From the NCBI GenBank assembly GCA_016630955.3, contig CM049990.2, forward strand, positions 558,001-622,000: a stretch of DNA of 64,000 nucleotides. The letters are read 5' to 3'. The translations under genes were made by a program, and so were the position numbers. A model generated the notes under the pieces. That model had not been told where the DNA came from. It saw nothing but the letters and a program-made list of their open reading frames with translations, and did not search any database. Within the stretch, counting starts at the first letter, position 1, and each line of letters opens with the position of its first letter. Shown here piece by piece: positions 55,301 through 64,000 of this stretch. The stretch comes from Didymella arachidicola (lineage: Eukaryota > Ascomycota > Dothideomycetes > Pleosporales > Didymellaceae).

Positions 55301-57459
55301 AGCCATGCTACACCAGCCACACTCAGCTTGCGAAACTTCATGGAGTTATCCGTGAGCGTTCCAGTCTTATCGGAAAAGATATAACTAATCTGTCCAAGCT
55401 CTTCATTGATGGTCGATGTTCGCGGTTCGCAAGGCGTGTCTGAAACAGGGTCGTACATGTCGATATCCGTATGCAGGAAGAACATTTGAGCGAGCTTGAC
55501 GATTTCCAAGCTGACATACAGTGATAGAGGGATCATGGTGTTAAACATGATGACAAACGAAGTGAAACTGGGGAAGAAAGCGACAGAGGATCCAGACAGA
55601 TACCAGAGCTCGTCTTCCTTGCGTTGCCAAATCTTATATGCAACCGCGTTGAAGACCGAGAGGAGGATAACAAAGATGACGATGATGATTACGATGCGAT
55701 TGACGAAGCCTTGGAGTGCAGGAGCCTTGATGCGCGGGTTCTTGTTGGCGTTCATTCGGATGCGGCACTCCTCGCCTGAGTAGATAACAAGCCCTATGGC
55801 ATCTGGAGTGTTTCGCAGGATGCTACCCCGGAAAATGATCTCATTGAGTGTCAAGGGTGCTTGCTTGCCACCCATTTGGACTCGTCCCTCGAAGCTATAC
55901 AGATCTCTGTTTGGATCCTCGATGACAAATTCGGCTTCTGTTCGTAGAACATCCTCTTGAGTCTTGATAATCTTCGACATTGAGGCCGTGGTCTGCTTGC
56001 TTTTGAGGTTGGTCTCGCCGTCTAGAGCCATGGTTTCAACGAAAGCCACACTGTTCTCCCCGCTGGAATGCAACAAAGCCAAATCTGCGGGTGCAGCATC
56101 ATCGCGGTCTAGTTTGACAATGTCTCCAACTTGGATGTCCTGCCACTTGATGCTTTCCCAGACCAACTTCTCTGGCTCTGGAGAAGAGACACTGCCGTCA
56201 TCCGTGGAAGTGCTCTTAGGAGCGGATGAAGGGCTTGAGCGAAGGACTTTCGCTTCTCGGTTGTTCTCCGCCTTGTCGAGTCGGTACCTCCTCAGATCGT
56301 CGTAGCCTTCCTTTGCGATAGAGAGAAAAACAAAGAACAGTAATGGTACAATAGTGGTGTACTTTCCAGTAGTGCTGAGGTCGGGTATCATTTGAAGGAT
56401 TGAAATTACAAGAAAATAGAAATTTGCGAGTTTGGAGAACTGGGCGACGAGCTGACGCGGTACAAAGTTCCAGGCAGAGTATCGTGTCGAGCGTATCCAG
56501 TTGTGGACATATGGCTGCGTTGTTCGTTCATCAATCAACGGTCTTCGCCGTGTAGGATCCAAGGATATGTGTCGGCCGTCTTTGCTGGGCGGTATGTCAT
56601 GTTGTCGGAGAATGAACTTTCGCGCTTGTGCCGCAAGTTCACGAAAACGTTTCCGGTACACTACTGTCCTGCTGGTCTGGCTCTTTGTAAAGGTCGCATA
56701 ATGTGGGAGGGCAATTGCACCTTTCCCAAGCTTTACTGTTGTAGGATCTGACGTTTTCGAGGCAAATCCCATTTGAGAGGGAGTGACAGATACGGTTTCT
56801 CCAATTTTCACGACGTCTCTGTTCGTGTACATCTCTGTCTGTGCATTTCCATGTTGTGAACTGCTAATGTTCTCGTCCAGCTCGATGGTCCCGGTCGGAG
56901 GTTGCGCTTGGTCGACATAGTTCTTCCTGAAGAGAGCGCTGCGCATAGATAGACCCCGATTACGGGTCTTGGGGGAAAGAGGCGAGCTCTTGCCAGAGGG
57001 ACGAGGCGGGAGGGGTGACGTGAGGGCAGACGGAGAGCCACCATCTCGACGTGTCGCCTCTACGCCCTCTGGAGACGCTTCAAGCGTATCGATGGCTAGA
57101 TTTGGTGTCCCTGTTCTCGCTTTCGAGTCTGATACTTTCCCAATCTGAGCGACCTCATCGATAGAGGCTCTGTTGCGAGCCAGGCTCGACCTTTGAGCAG
57201 GCGCATGTCGTTCAAGATCGGTCGAAAAGCGCACTCGTTGCGACTGGTCGGAGGACAGGCGTGATGCTGTTGGTCGAGTGGTGTTTTCAATCGCCGAGGC
57301 TCGTGCAGCAGGGACGTTGTCGCCAGTCGTCGCGTGCGGGTTCTCGATCGAGCACGGTGGGGCATTTGTCTCCGCGGCAGTCGTGGTCAATATATCGTCG
57401 TTGTAGGACGCTGAGCGCCGTCTACGCGCACCGCCGCTCGAATCTCCGGCGCTTGACAT
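52356..57459 (-). CDS. dnf3: P4-ATPase phospholipid flippase, Dnf3 type
   Basis: Exons 57459-52991 and 52932-52356 (58-nt intron) give 1681 residues. P4-ATPases move phospholipids from the outer to the inner leaflet of Golgi, endosome or plasma membranes. A long disordered Ser-rich N-terminus precedes the first helices (LANFYFLVISILQMIPD). Key motifs are DGETNLKSKQ (actuator), DKTGTLTDNSMKFRKLS (phosphorylated Asp), MLTGDKRETAINIGYSC and GDGANDIAMIQEAHVGIGI. The loop WLHDADLP after the phosphorylation site and a Ser/Arg-rich nucleotide-domain insert (RRSSVGGRRSMS) fit the Dnf3 group. After the intron the last two helices (SVGGWFLWNIILS and WWLVLIIILLAVIIFE) and a charged tail end the protein. 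Length fits the yeast protein (about 1650). Confidence 0.92.
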
Positions 57460-58438
57460 GGCCGGCCAACATCCCACACGCAGATGAGGTCAGTGTAGCA
57501 GACTGCACGCCCTACGCTGCGCAGCGTCGATTCCTCGGTGCCTCTGGGCGGTCTAGTGGCTTGTCGTCTTAGTGATTACGCGGCGGCGGAGAGGATCTCC
57601 GCAGTGGAGATTTGTTCATCAGCAAGACGGTGGCGCCGGTAGGCAGGCTGTAGCAAGCCGTTAGACACAAAGAGGTGCCCGCAGGCGGAGCTACGCAAAC
57701 GGCACGGCAGCTGAATGTGGACAGCCTTGACTCGGCAGACGCCCGTGATGCACGACGCTGTTAGATCCCTGCATCGTGCTGCGAACCATTGACGTAACCA
57801 CGTCGCTGTCACCCGCAGCCCCAGACACCAGGAATTGCTCCACAAACGTGCGTGTAGAAGTCTCAGAACCATGGATGCCGTTTCAGGGTTCAAACAAAGG
57901 ACAGCCACGTGGTGTGCAGCTCGCCAGATGCCACCTCATGCAGGTCATTTACTTTGTGTGATGTAAAATTGCTATATTTGGTACCGGGTTACGCTACGCT
58001 ATGCAACGCTGGCTAAATTACAAGCTTACAACCATTAACAGCAAAGACAACGCGACGAACTCTCAAGGGACGTGAAGCGGGCTTTCGGCAGAAGCTCGAT
58101 GCCATTCAATTGCAATGAACCAGCTACAGGCTACTCCAACGCCCTGATAAGAACGCTTGCAATAATAATGTGGTATAATGAGAGTCCTGCGACTCAATGC
58201 ATCGTGTGATCCTCCTCTTCGCAAATATGCTTGCCAACTCCCATACATGTCCTTCGGTAAAAGAGAAGCAGTCTGTTGTGGTATCCCAATGTCGTGACGC
58301 TCATTAAAGTGTAAACCCTCAAAGATTATGGTGAAAGAGACGAGCGCCATGCAGTATGCGGCCATAGTTAAAGATCCAATGGAATGTGACGATATGTTGT
58401 GCGGAAACAGAAATTGAGCAACTGAGACCCTCGCCTGT
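57460..58438. other. Spacer mub1 3' end to dnf3 promoter
   Basis: About 1 kb, no gene recognised. Confidence 0.5.
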
Positions 58439-60304
58439 CTACGTAGCAGCTACGCACCAGTGGCGGTGGAACACCCATGCGCTCTTCTGACACTCTTTGC
58501 TACAGTATTTTGTCCTTCGGCAGCGACGGCACTTGGCAAACTGGCGTGTGTACTCTTCCCAGCGGCCGCACTGGTAGTATGCGCATTGACGAATGCCACC
58601 GCGAGAGTCGTCTTTGCGGCAGAGGTTGCGCATAACAACGCTTGCCCAGTACTGCATGTCTGATGTGTGGTGCCGAACGGTGAACTGCTCGACAAGCGGG
58701 AAAATGTTGAAGTCGTCTGGGAGCTCGTACTCTTCAAGTTCCTCTTCCTCTTCTTCGTCGGTCTTGGGTGTGGGAACTTCTCCGTCCAGCAACTGCAGGT
58801 CGGTCCCAATCTTCAGCTTTGGGACAAGGTGAGATTGCTGAAAGTAGTTTCGGAGGTTGCAATACTTTGAGACGTAGGCCAAAAGTTGCAGTGACATCAG
58901 GACATCTTCATCACGGGGCATGGCGGCGAGAACACCTGCCGTGGCGTTGCGGTCTTGGGCGTAGCGAGGATACCACGCAGGAGGGGGGTTCGCGTTAGCG
59001 ACATTCATGGCTGGCTGCATAGGGGAAAAGCCTGTGATTGTGGCGGCAGTGGGTGGAGTGTTGATGGGGTTTATCAAACTGCCGTCAAGCGCAGGTCGGT
59101 GTGTGATGTTGAAGGTCTCATTGTTTTCGTCTGCGGCATCAGATGGTGCAGCAAGCGGGACTGGTGTTGTGCCGGCGTCCATCTCTGCATTGTCCACAAT
59201 GGCTGACAGATCCATGTCTTGCTGGATGCCGACGATGGGCTCGTTCGCAGCCGGGCCAGCCGCTGCGACAGCGTCCATTGATAGCTCCTCTTGTTGTGCA
59301 TCCAGGTCAGACTCTCCAGACATGGACAACTGGTGTCGGATGGATGGTCGGCGGCGGGTGCGGTTCTGCCCCGCTCGCGGGCTGGCTTGGCGAGCCTGTG
59401 GAGCACTCGGCGTGGTGGGCGACTCTGGTTGGGAAGTAATCTCCCCTGCCAATGCCGGAAGCATAGAAGGCAGACGATCCGCATCTCGCACGGGCCGCAA
59501 CGCAAAACCGTCTGCCGTTGCGTCCATGGATGGTATGGCGGTGACAAGCGGCTGGCCGAGGTTGCGAGTCGCAGCACTGAACAGCGGTGTACGTGACTCA
59601 TGGTGAGGCCTGTGGTTGTGGTGATGGTGGTGCGAAATGCGTCCGCGGTTGAAGGTTGTGCGCTCAGGCGGAGAGCTAAGCGCAAAGGCAGGCATATGGT
59701 TGCCCTCCATCGCGGCATCTAGAATAGGGATCTGAGCCTGTGTCAAGCCAGCGTGCGGAGGCAGCTGGGGAATCTCAATAGGAGGAGGAACGGCACGCCG
59801 CGAGCGCTCCGACCTGTGGCCTGAGCCTGAAGCCATCTCGCCAGAGCGTGATGAGTGGTGTCGGCTAGAAGCGCCCAGGCGTGCAGACCGGTACTGCTCA
59901 GCCTCAGCCCTCTGTCTGTACTTGTCGACGACCTTGATGTAGTTGTCGAGGATGGTGGCGATGACAGGGACCATGTCAGCCTCGACGACACGAGTCCTGA
60001 CATTCTCAGAGCCCCGTACGCCGATGTTGAAGATGCATTGGAACGCCAGGTTCCACTTCCACATGTCCATCATGTCCTTGCTCCGGCCCTCTTTGAGGAT
60101 GCATATCAGCCGCTCGATGCCGCCATCGACGGTGAGGATGTCCCTGATGCGGGCGGACGACGTGGTCAGGTAGGCGAGATGGTTGAGCGAGTTGATGAGC
60201 GGGAGGGTCGAGGTGCAGTCGAGGGCGCGGCGGTCATACAGGGCGGTGGTGATGCCGACCGAGGCCTTGTTGGCGTTGGGGATGCTGAAGTTGACTTCGC
60301 GCAT
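58439..60304 (-). CDS. mub1: MYND zinc-finger protein Mub1/SamB
   Basis: A single exon of 621 residues starting MREVNFSIPNANKASVGI. The N-terminal armadillo-like region (GGIERLICILKEG, then WNLAFQCIFNIGVRGSENV) is followed by a long disordered part with a His run (SHHHHHNHRPHH) and acidic tracts (TDEEEEEELEEYELPDD). A conserved block (YWASVVMRNLCRKDDSRGG) leads to the C-terminal MYND finger: CAYYQCGRWEEY, FAKCRRCRRTKYCS, CQKSAWVFHRHWC. This layout is that of Aspergillus SamB and yeast Mub1. In yeast Mub1 joins the Ubr2 ligase to ubiquitylate the proteasome regulator Rpn4; SamB affects hyphal and conidiophore morphogenesis. Confidence 0.92.
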   Translation of the reverse strand: MREVNFSIPNANKASVGITTALYDRRALDCTSTLPLINSLNHLAYLTTSSARIRDILTVDGGIERLICILKEGRSKDMMDMWKWNLAFQCIFNIGVRGSENVRTRVVEADMVPVIATILDNYIKVVDKYRQRAEAEQYRSARLGASSRHHSSRSGEMASGSGHRSERSRRAVPPPIEIPQLPPHAGLTQAQIPILDAAMEGNHMPAFALSSPPERTTFNRGRISHHHHHNHRPHHESRTPLFSAATRNLGQPLVTAIPSMDATADGFALRPVRDADRLPSMLPALAGEITSQPESPTTPSAPQARQASPRAGQNRTRRRPSIRHQLSMSGESDLDAQQEELSMDAVAAAGPAANEPIVGIQQDMDLSAIVDNAEMDAGTTPVPLAAPSDAADENNETFNITHRPALDGSLINPINTPPTAATITGFSPMQPAMNVANANPPPAWYPRYAQDRNATAGVLAAMPRDEDVLMSLQLLAYVSKYCNLRNYFQQSHLVPKLKIGTDLQLLDGEVPTPKTDEEEEEELEEYELPDDFNIFPLVEQFTVRHHTSDMQYWASVVMRNLCRKDDSRGGIRQCAYYQCGRWEEYTRQFAKCRRCRRTKYCSKECQKSAWVFHRHWCVAAT

Positions 60305-61589
60305 GTTTGCTGTGTGCTGCAGTGAGCCGTGGTGGAGGGAGGACGGGCGGGGAGATGAGGAGCCGTGGGGTGGTGCAGCACTAGTGTCGCATGTGGTGGG
60401 CGACAGTCAGGACTCAGGCCTGGTGAAAGAGACGTGCGCGGCGGACGGGCAGCAGGAGCACCTTGACGCGGACAATGGTGCACTGCAGCGAAAGGGCGTG
60501 GCAGCCTGAGGGAGGGGGGTTGATGGGCGGGCGGCGCGAGATGAAGATGTTTGCTGTGCGTTAGGGGTGTCCCAGGCACGGCAGGACCTGTGGTGTGGCA
60601 AGCTGGGGGGCGCTCTCGGTCGAGGGGGCCGCAGGGGCTGCGCGCAGCTGTGGGGCTCGGTGGCTCTCTGCGCGGATGGCGGACGCAGTAATAGTATGGG
60701 CGTGCTAGACTACGGTATCTATGTTCACTGAAGCTGCTGTGGTGGGAATGCGGACGCTGGGCGGCTGAGGAGAGGCGGTTTGGACGAGCCGTGAGCGATG
60801 GTGGGCCCGCCGCCGACTGTCCAAGGTGGAGTCTCGGCACCAGCTAGCGGACCGCGAATAGCAGCAGCAGTCTCGACTCGCAACCTCTCATTTCATGCGC
60901 AATCACGACTGCCAGAGTGCCTGTGATTCGGCGAGTCCTGCAGGGCGCTGCAGCGCTGCGTGTCCACGACGGCCCCAGGAGTCGGAAGTCGGGAGTCAGT
61001 AATTACTGCAAATTCTCGTCGTGGTCTGGTCTTGCTCACCAAGCGGCCGAGCGCATGGCTGCTCCGGTGCTGAGAAATGCAATGCGGTGCGCAGGCTCGG
61101 CGCCCTCCTGCCCTCCCAAGCCTCGCTAGCAACCCTGTCGTGCCACCCTGATGGCTTCACTCACCACCTGCTCGTCAAGGCGTGCCGCAGACGTGAACCA
61201 CCGGCCTCGCAGCCTGCGCTTCGATTGTTGTGGAGCTGGCCTCGAGGGAACACCTGCACGCCCGCTGATCGTGATCTGTGTCCACTGCCTGTCCTGCCTG
61301 CTTACCTACACACCCCTAGCCATGGCCTGAGCCGCGTTCGACTCTGACTGCGGCCGCGGGTCGCACCCAGCTGAAAAGTTTCAGGGACGTGTTTCGTACA
61401 CAGCAATGGGTGATGTGCAGCGTGCGAATGTGAGCAATACGGCCTTTCTCCGTCGTAACATTGTCTCCCCATGGCCCCTTAGATTCTATCCTTAATCCCG
61501 CTTCTGTCCCGCAATCCCCTGAAGTCCTCCAGAACTAGGCCTGCAAACCTGCACCGTGAGCCGCAACTCAGTCACCCAATTCATGCGTG
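60305..61589. other. Long divergent promoter region mub1/corA-type gene
   Basis: 1.3 kb between two divergent starts. Short GC-rich ORFs on both strands look accidental. A long regulatory or 5' leader region is possible. Confidence 0.45.
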
Positions 61590-63668
61590 ATGGCCTCACC
61601 TCCAGGCTCCAAGATCCAGGACTTTGCCTCGCCAGGCTCTCCTGCGTCAGCCCAGGACCGGCGCCCCTCCGCGGGGACAGCCCCTAGACTGCATCTGACC
61701 ACTCACTTCGAGGAGCAGCCACAGAGCAGAAGTCGCGGACGATCTGCAACATCAACCACAGCAACCGCAGCCCAGCCTAACATCGAAGAGATCCTTTCGC
61801 CTACCTACAGTCGCTCTTCCATCGACACCACTCTGCGCCGCCGAATAACGCGGTCGAATACTGTTCGTCACTATCAGTCGCCGACACGAGCAACGTGGGA
61901 GGAGCCCGGTGCTGAGCCTGGTGTAGATGTCAAGGACGAAGAGGCAGCTGCTCGTTTTGCACACCTGCGCCAGCAATGCGAAATCACCGTCGTAGATTTC
62001 TCTGCAGAGAGAATCCAGACATACGAGCTGGATAACGATACCTTGCAGGAGTTCGTGAAGAGGCCGAAAGACGACTGGGTCGAGTGTCGCTGGGTCAACG
62101 TCAACGGCCTGGATTTCGACGTGATCAGTGAGCTCACAACTCACAAGCAGCTGCACCGACTGGCAATCGAGGACTTGATGACAGGTCGAGAGCAGCGAAC
62201 AAAGGTCGATTGGTACTCTGACCAAGCTTTCAGTAAGTGCAACCTTCCCTCACGCGAAGCTGCTGGTGCCCGGGCTCCCCGCATCCCTCGCCAACGCCTT
62301 CAAAACAAAAAGTCAGCACTCTGCTAACACCCCCAAGTGCTGTTGACTCTCTCCAAGCTTGTACGGAATGCCAGCGACGATTCGGACAGCGACTCTGACT
62401 CCGAAGATGACCTGCCCAGGCCAGCGCGCTCACGGTCCCGCTCTCGAGCTGCACAGCATGCACACAATAAGAAGAAGAGGTCTTGGGCGAAGAAGATCAA
62501 GAATGCATTTGGCCTGTCTACCGGATCAAAGCAGCCCAAGGATGTGGAGCACACTCCTGACAGCCTCGAGAAGCGCCACACAAACACAGACGGCGCGAGC
62601 ATCTCCCGGCTGTCGACCTCGAAGGAACACAACGAGCAAATACGCACTCTCCAGCGGTATCGTGGTGGGCCAAACATGGAGCGCATTCTCTACCTCGAAC
62701 AAAATTCCGCGCTCACTGACAAGCACCTTACAGTCAGCGTTGAGCAAGTCGGCATATTTCTTTGCGCCGACAACAGCGTGATATCTTTCTTTGAACACTC
62801 AGCCAACATCATCGAGTCGTTCATCCTCAAGCGTCTGAACACCGAAGACACAATCCTGCGCCGCAGCGCTGACAGCTCCATGATCGTACAAGCCATCATC
62901 GACGCCATCATCGATCTAGCGATCCCCGTCGTCGCCGCCTACGAAGACGCCATGGGCGAGCTCGAACTCGATGTCCTGGAGGACCCAGAAATCCACCACT
63001 CACAATCACTTTACCTTCTGACCTCCGAGCTGTCGATCCTCCGCAACACCATCCAGCCCATCATCAGCCTGATCAACGCGCTGCGCGACCACAAAAGCGA
63101 CCCCATGCAGCAAAACTGGATCCAGCACCAGAACTCCAACCTCGCAACTCGCAAGACCATGTCCTCCATCACCATCTCTCCACTGGCACACACATATCTC
63201 GGCGACGTAGAGGACCACTGCATCATGATCACCGCGTCGCTGGACCAGATGCGCCGCGCGGCCGACAACCTCATCGACCTGATCTTCAACATGATGGGCG
63301 CGTTTCAGAACGAGAGCATGAAGGTGCTCACAGCAGTCACCATCTTCTTCCTCCCGCTCACGTTCCTCGTCGGATACTTTGGCCAGAACTTCGCACGCTT
63401 CGATGGCGTGCAGCACCACAGCGACAGCTTCTTTTGGATCATCGCTGTGCCCGTCATGGTAGTCACTATGATTGTGCTCATGAGCCAGACGATTGTCAGG
63501 AAGATTAGGAGGTGGGCGGGTAAGTTCAAGCTCAAGAGGGCGAAGATCAGGTTCGGTGCTGTGCAGCGCAGGAACGGCGCGCATGTGTTGGGCTTGACGC
63601 ATGAGCAGAAGAAGAGGGTGAAGAGGAGGCAGACCATGTATAGCAAGGGCCAGATAGGGTCGTTCTGA
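61590..63668 (+). CDS. CorA-family Mg2+ transporter-like protein
   Basis: Exons 61590-62232 and 62338-63668 (105-nt intron with TGCTAAC branch) give 657 residues. The disordered Ser/Arg-rich leader is followed by the CorA cytosolic domain (WVNVNGLDFDVISEL, LAIEDLMTGREQRTKVDWY, then FMLLTLSKLV across the splice) and a Ser/Asp/Arg insert. The long stalk helix ends at MRRAADNLIDLIFNMMGAF. Two C-terminal helices (VLTAVTIFFLPLTFLVGYFG and FFWIIAVPVMVVTMIVLM) flank the signature loop YFGQNF, a variant of the CorA GMN motif. The basic tail (KKRVKRRQTM) is cytosolic. The Q in place of M in GMN occurs in fungal members, so ion selectivity should not be assumed. The ATG at 61590 is used because the codon before it is GTG. 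Confidence 0.88.
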
Positions 63669-64000
63669 GCGTAGACGATTGTTATCGAGCGCGTCTGAGG
63701 AGCCGGGAGAGCTGAGAGATGATACCCTACATGTACTTGCAGGTGCCTGAATGCAATCTATTACAGGTTTTGACATGCAAGATGGATTCATTAAAGACAT
63801 TCTAGTACTGAAGACCGAGTCAACGACCTCACGACCAATCCTGCCGCGGGACGGAGCCCTGGATCCCGCCAGCCTGAACGCCTGTCTATGCGCAGTAAAA
63901 CCCACCAGCCATACCTCAATCATGCAGAAACACCATGACGGTACAGATCTTCCTACAACACCAACGACAAAACGAGATGCATCTTTAGCTAACCTCCTTG
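63669..64000. other. 3' flank of the CorA-type gene
   Basis: No gene recognised before the window ends. Confidence 0.5.

Noticed and set aside
60166..60840. 224-codon minus-strand ORF, Pro/Ser/Arg-rich
   Set aside because: It overlaps the mub1 start and its GC-rich 5' region in another frame; low-complexity shadow.
63006..63923. 305-codon minus-strand ORF opposite the CorA-type gene
   Set aside because: It mirrors the GC-rich third codon positions of the real gene; Asp/His-rich shadow without motifs.
1..64000. Transposons, long terminal repeats or CRISPR arrays
   Set aside because: No transposase, reverse transcriptase, long direct or inverted repeats or spacer arrays were recognised by eye; a self-alignment was not possible.

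Overview
The window is nuclear DNA of a filamentous ascomycete. Introns are short (about 45-220 nt), mostly GT-AG, and often have a CTAAC-like branch site. There are Zn(II)2Cys6 regulators with split zinc clusters, a HET-domain gene, an intron-containing tRNA, and both strands are used. The codon style and gene set suggest Pezizomycotina, probably Dothideomycetes; that placement is inference, not demonstrated.

Left part (1 to about 28 kb) looks like accessory or fast-evolving DNA with wide spacers. It holds: the 5' part of an ArAE_2_N/DUF2421-type membrane transporter (1-1130, minus, running off the window); a very large heme-oxygenase-like diiron (PF14518-type) protein with an N-terminal membrane anchor, divergent from a HemK-like methyltransferase; a run of at least four broken genes (2.8-12.3 kb: a STAND-type N-terminal relic, a secreted Thr-rich surface protein, a hypothetical protein and a PMP20/Asp f3-type peroxiredoxin); a MARVEL-like membrane protein; three Zn2Cys6 transcription factors (12.4-13.8, 15.5-17.6 and 26.1-27.8 kb); a head-to-tail pair of diverged paralogues sharing an FGRYRG/GRYKG repeat (18.3-21.2 kb); and a STAND-N-terminal plus coiled-coil gene whose 3' part looks decayed (21.8-25.3 kb).

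Right part (28-64 kb) is gene-dense and conserved: TFIIIC B-block subunit tfc3, urease accessory ureD, mitochondrial dynamin mgm1, a CCDC137-like nucleolar protein, AIM6, cullin-4, the P4-ATPase dnf3, the MYND protein mub1/samB and a CorA-family Mg2+ transporter. A HET-domain gene and a tRNA-Ala(UGC) with a 13-nt intron sit between mgm1 and the CCDC137-like gene.

The right-hand genes serve unrelated housekeeping roles (Pol III transcription, urease maturation, mitochondrial fusion, ubiquitin ligation and proteasome control, lipid flipping, Mg2+ uptake). No operon-like or biosynthetic cluster is evident: there is no PKS, NRPS or terpene synthase in the window. The most unusual items are the row of pseudogenes whose stop codons are mostly explicable by C-to-T changes, the membrane-anchored diiron-oxidase-like protein, the tandem FGRYRG-repeat proteins, a non-canonical GC-AG intron in a Zn2Cys6 gene, and three tandem GRL repeats in Tfc3.
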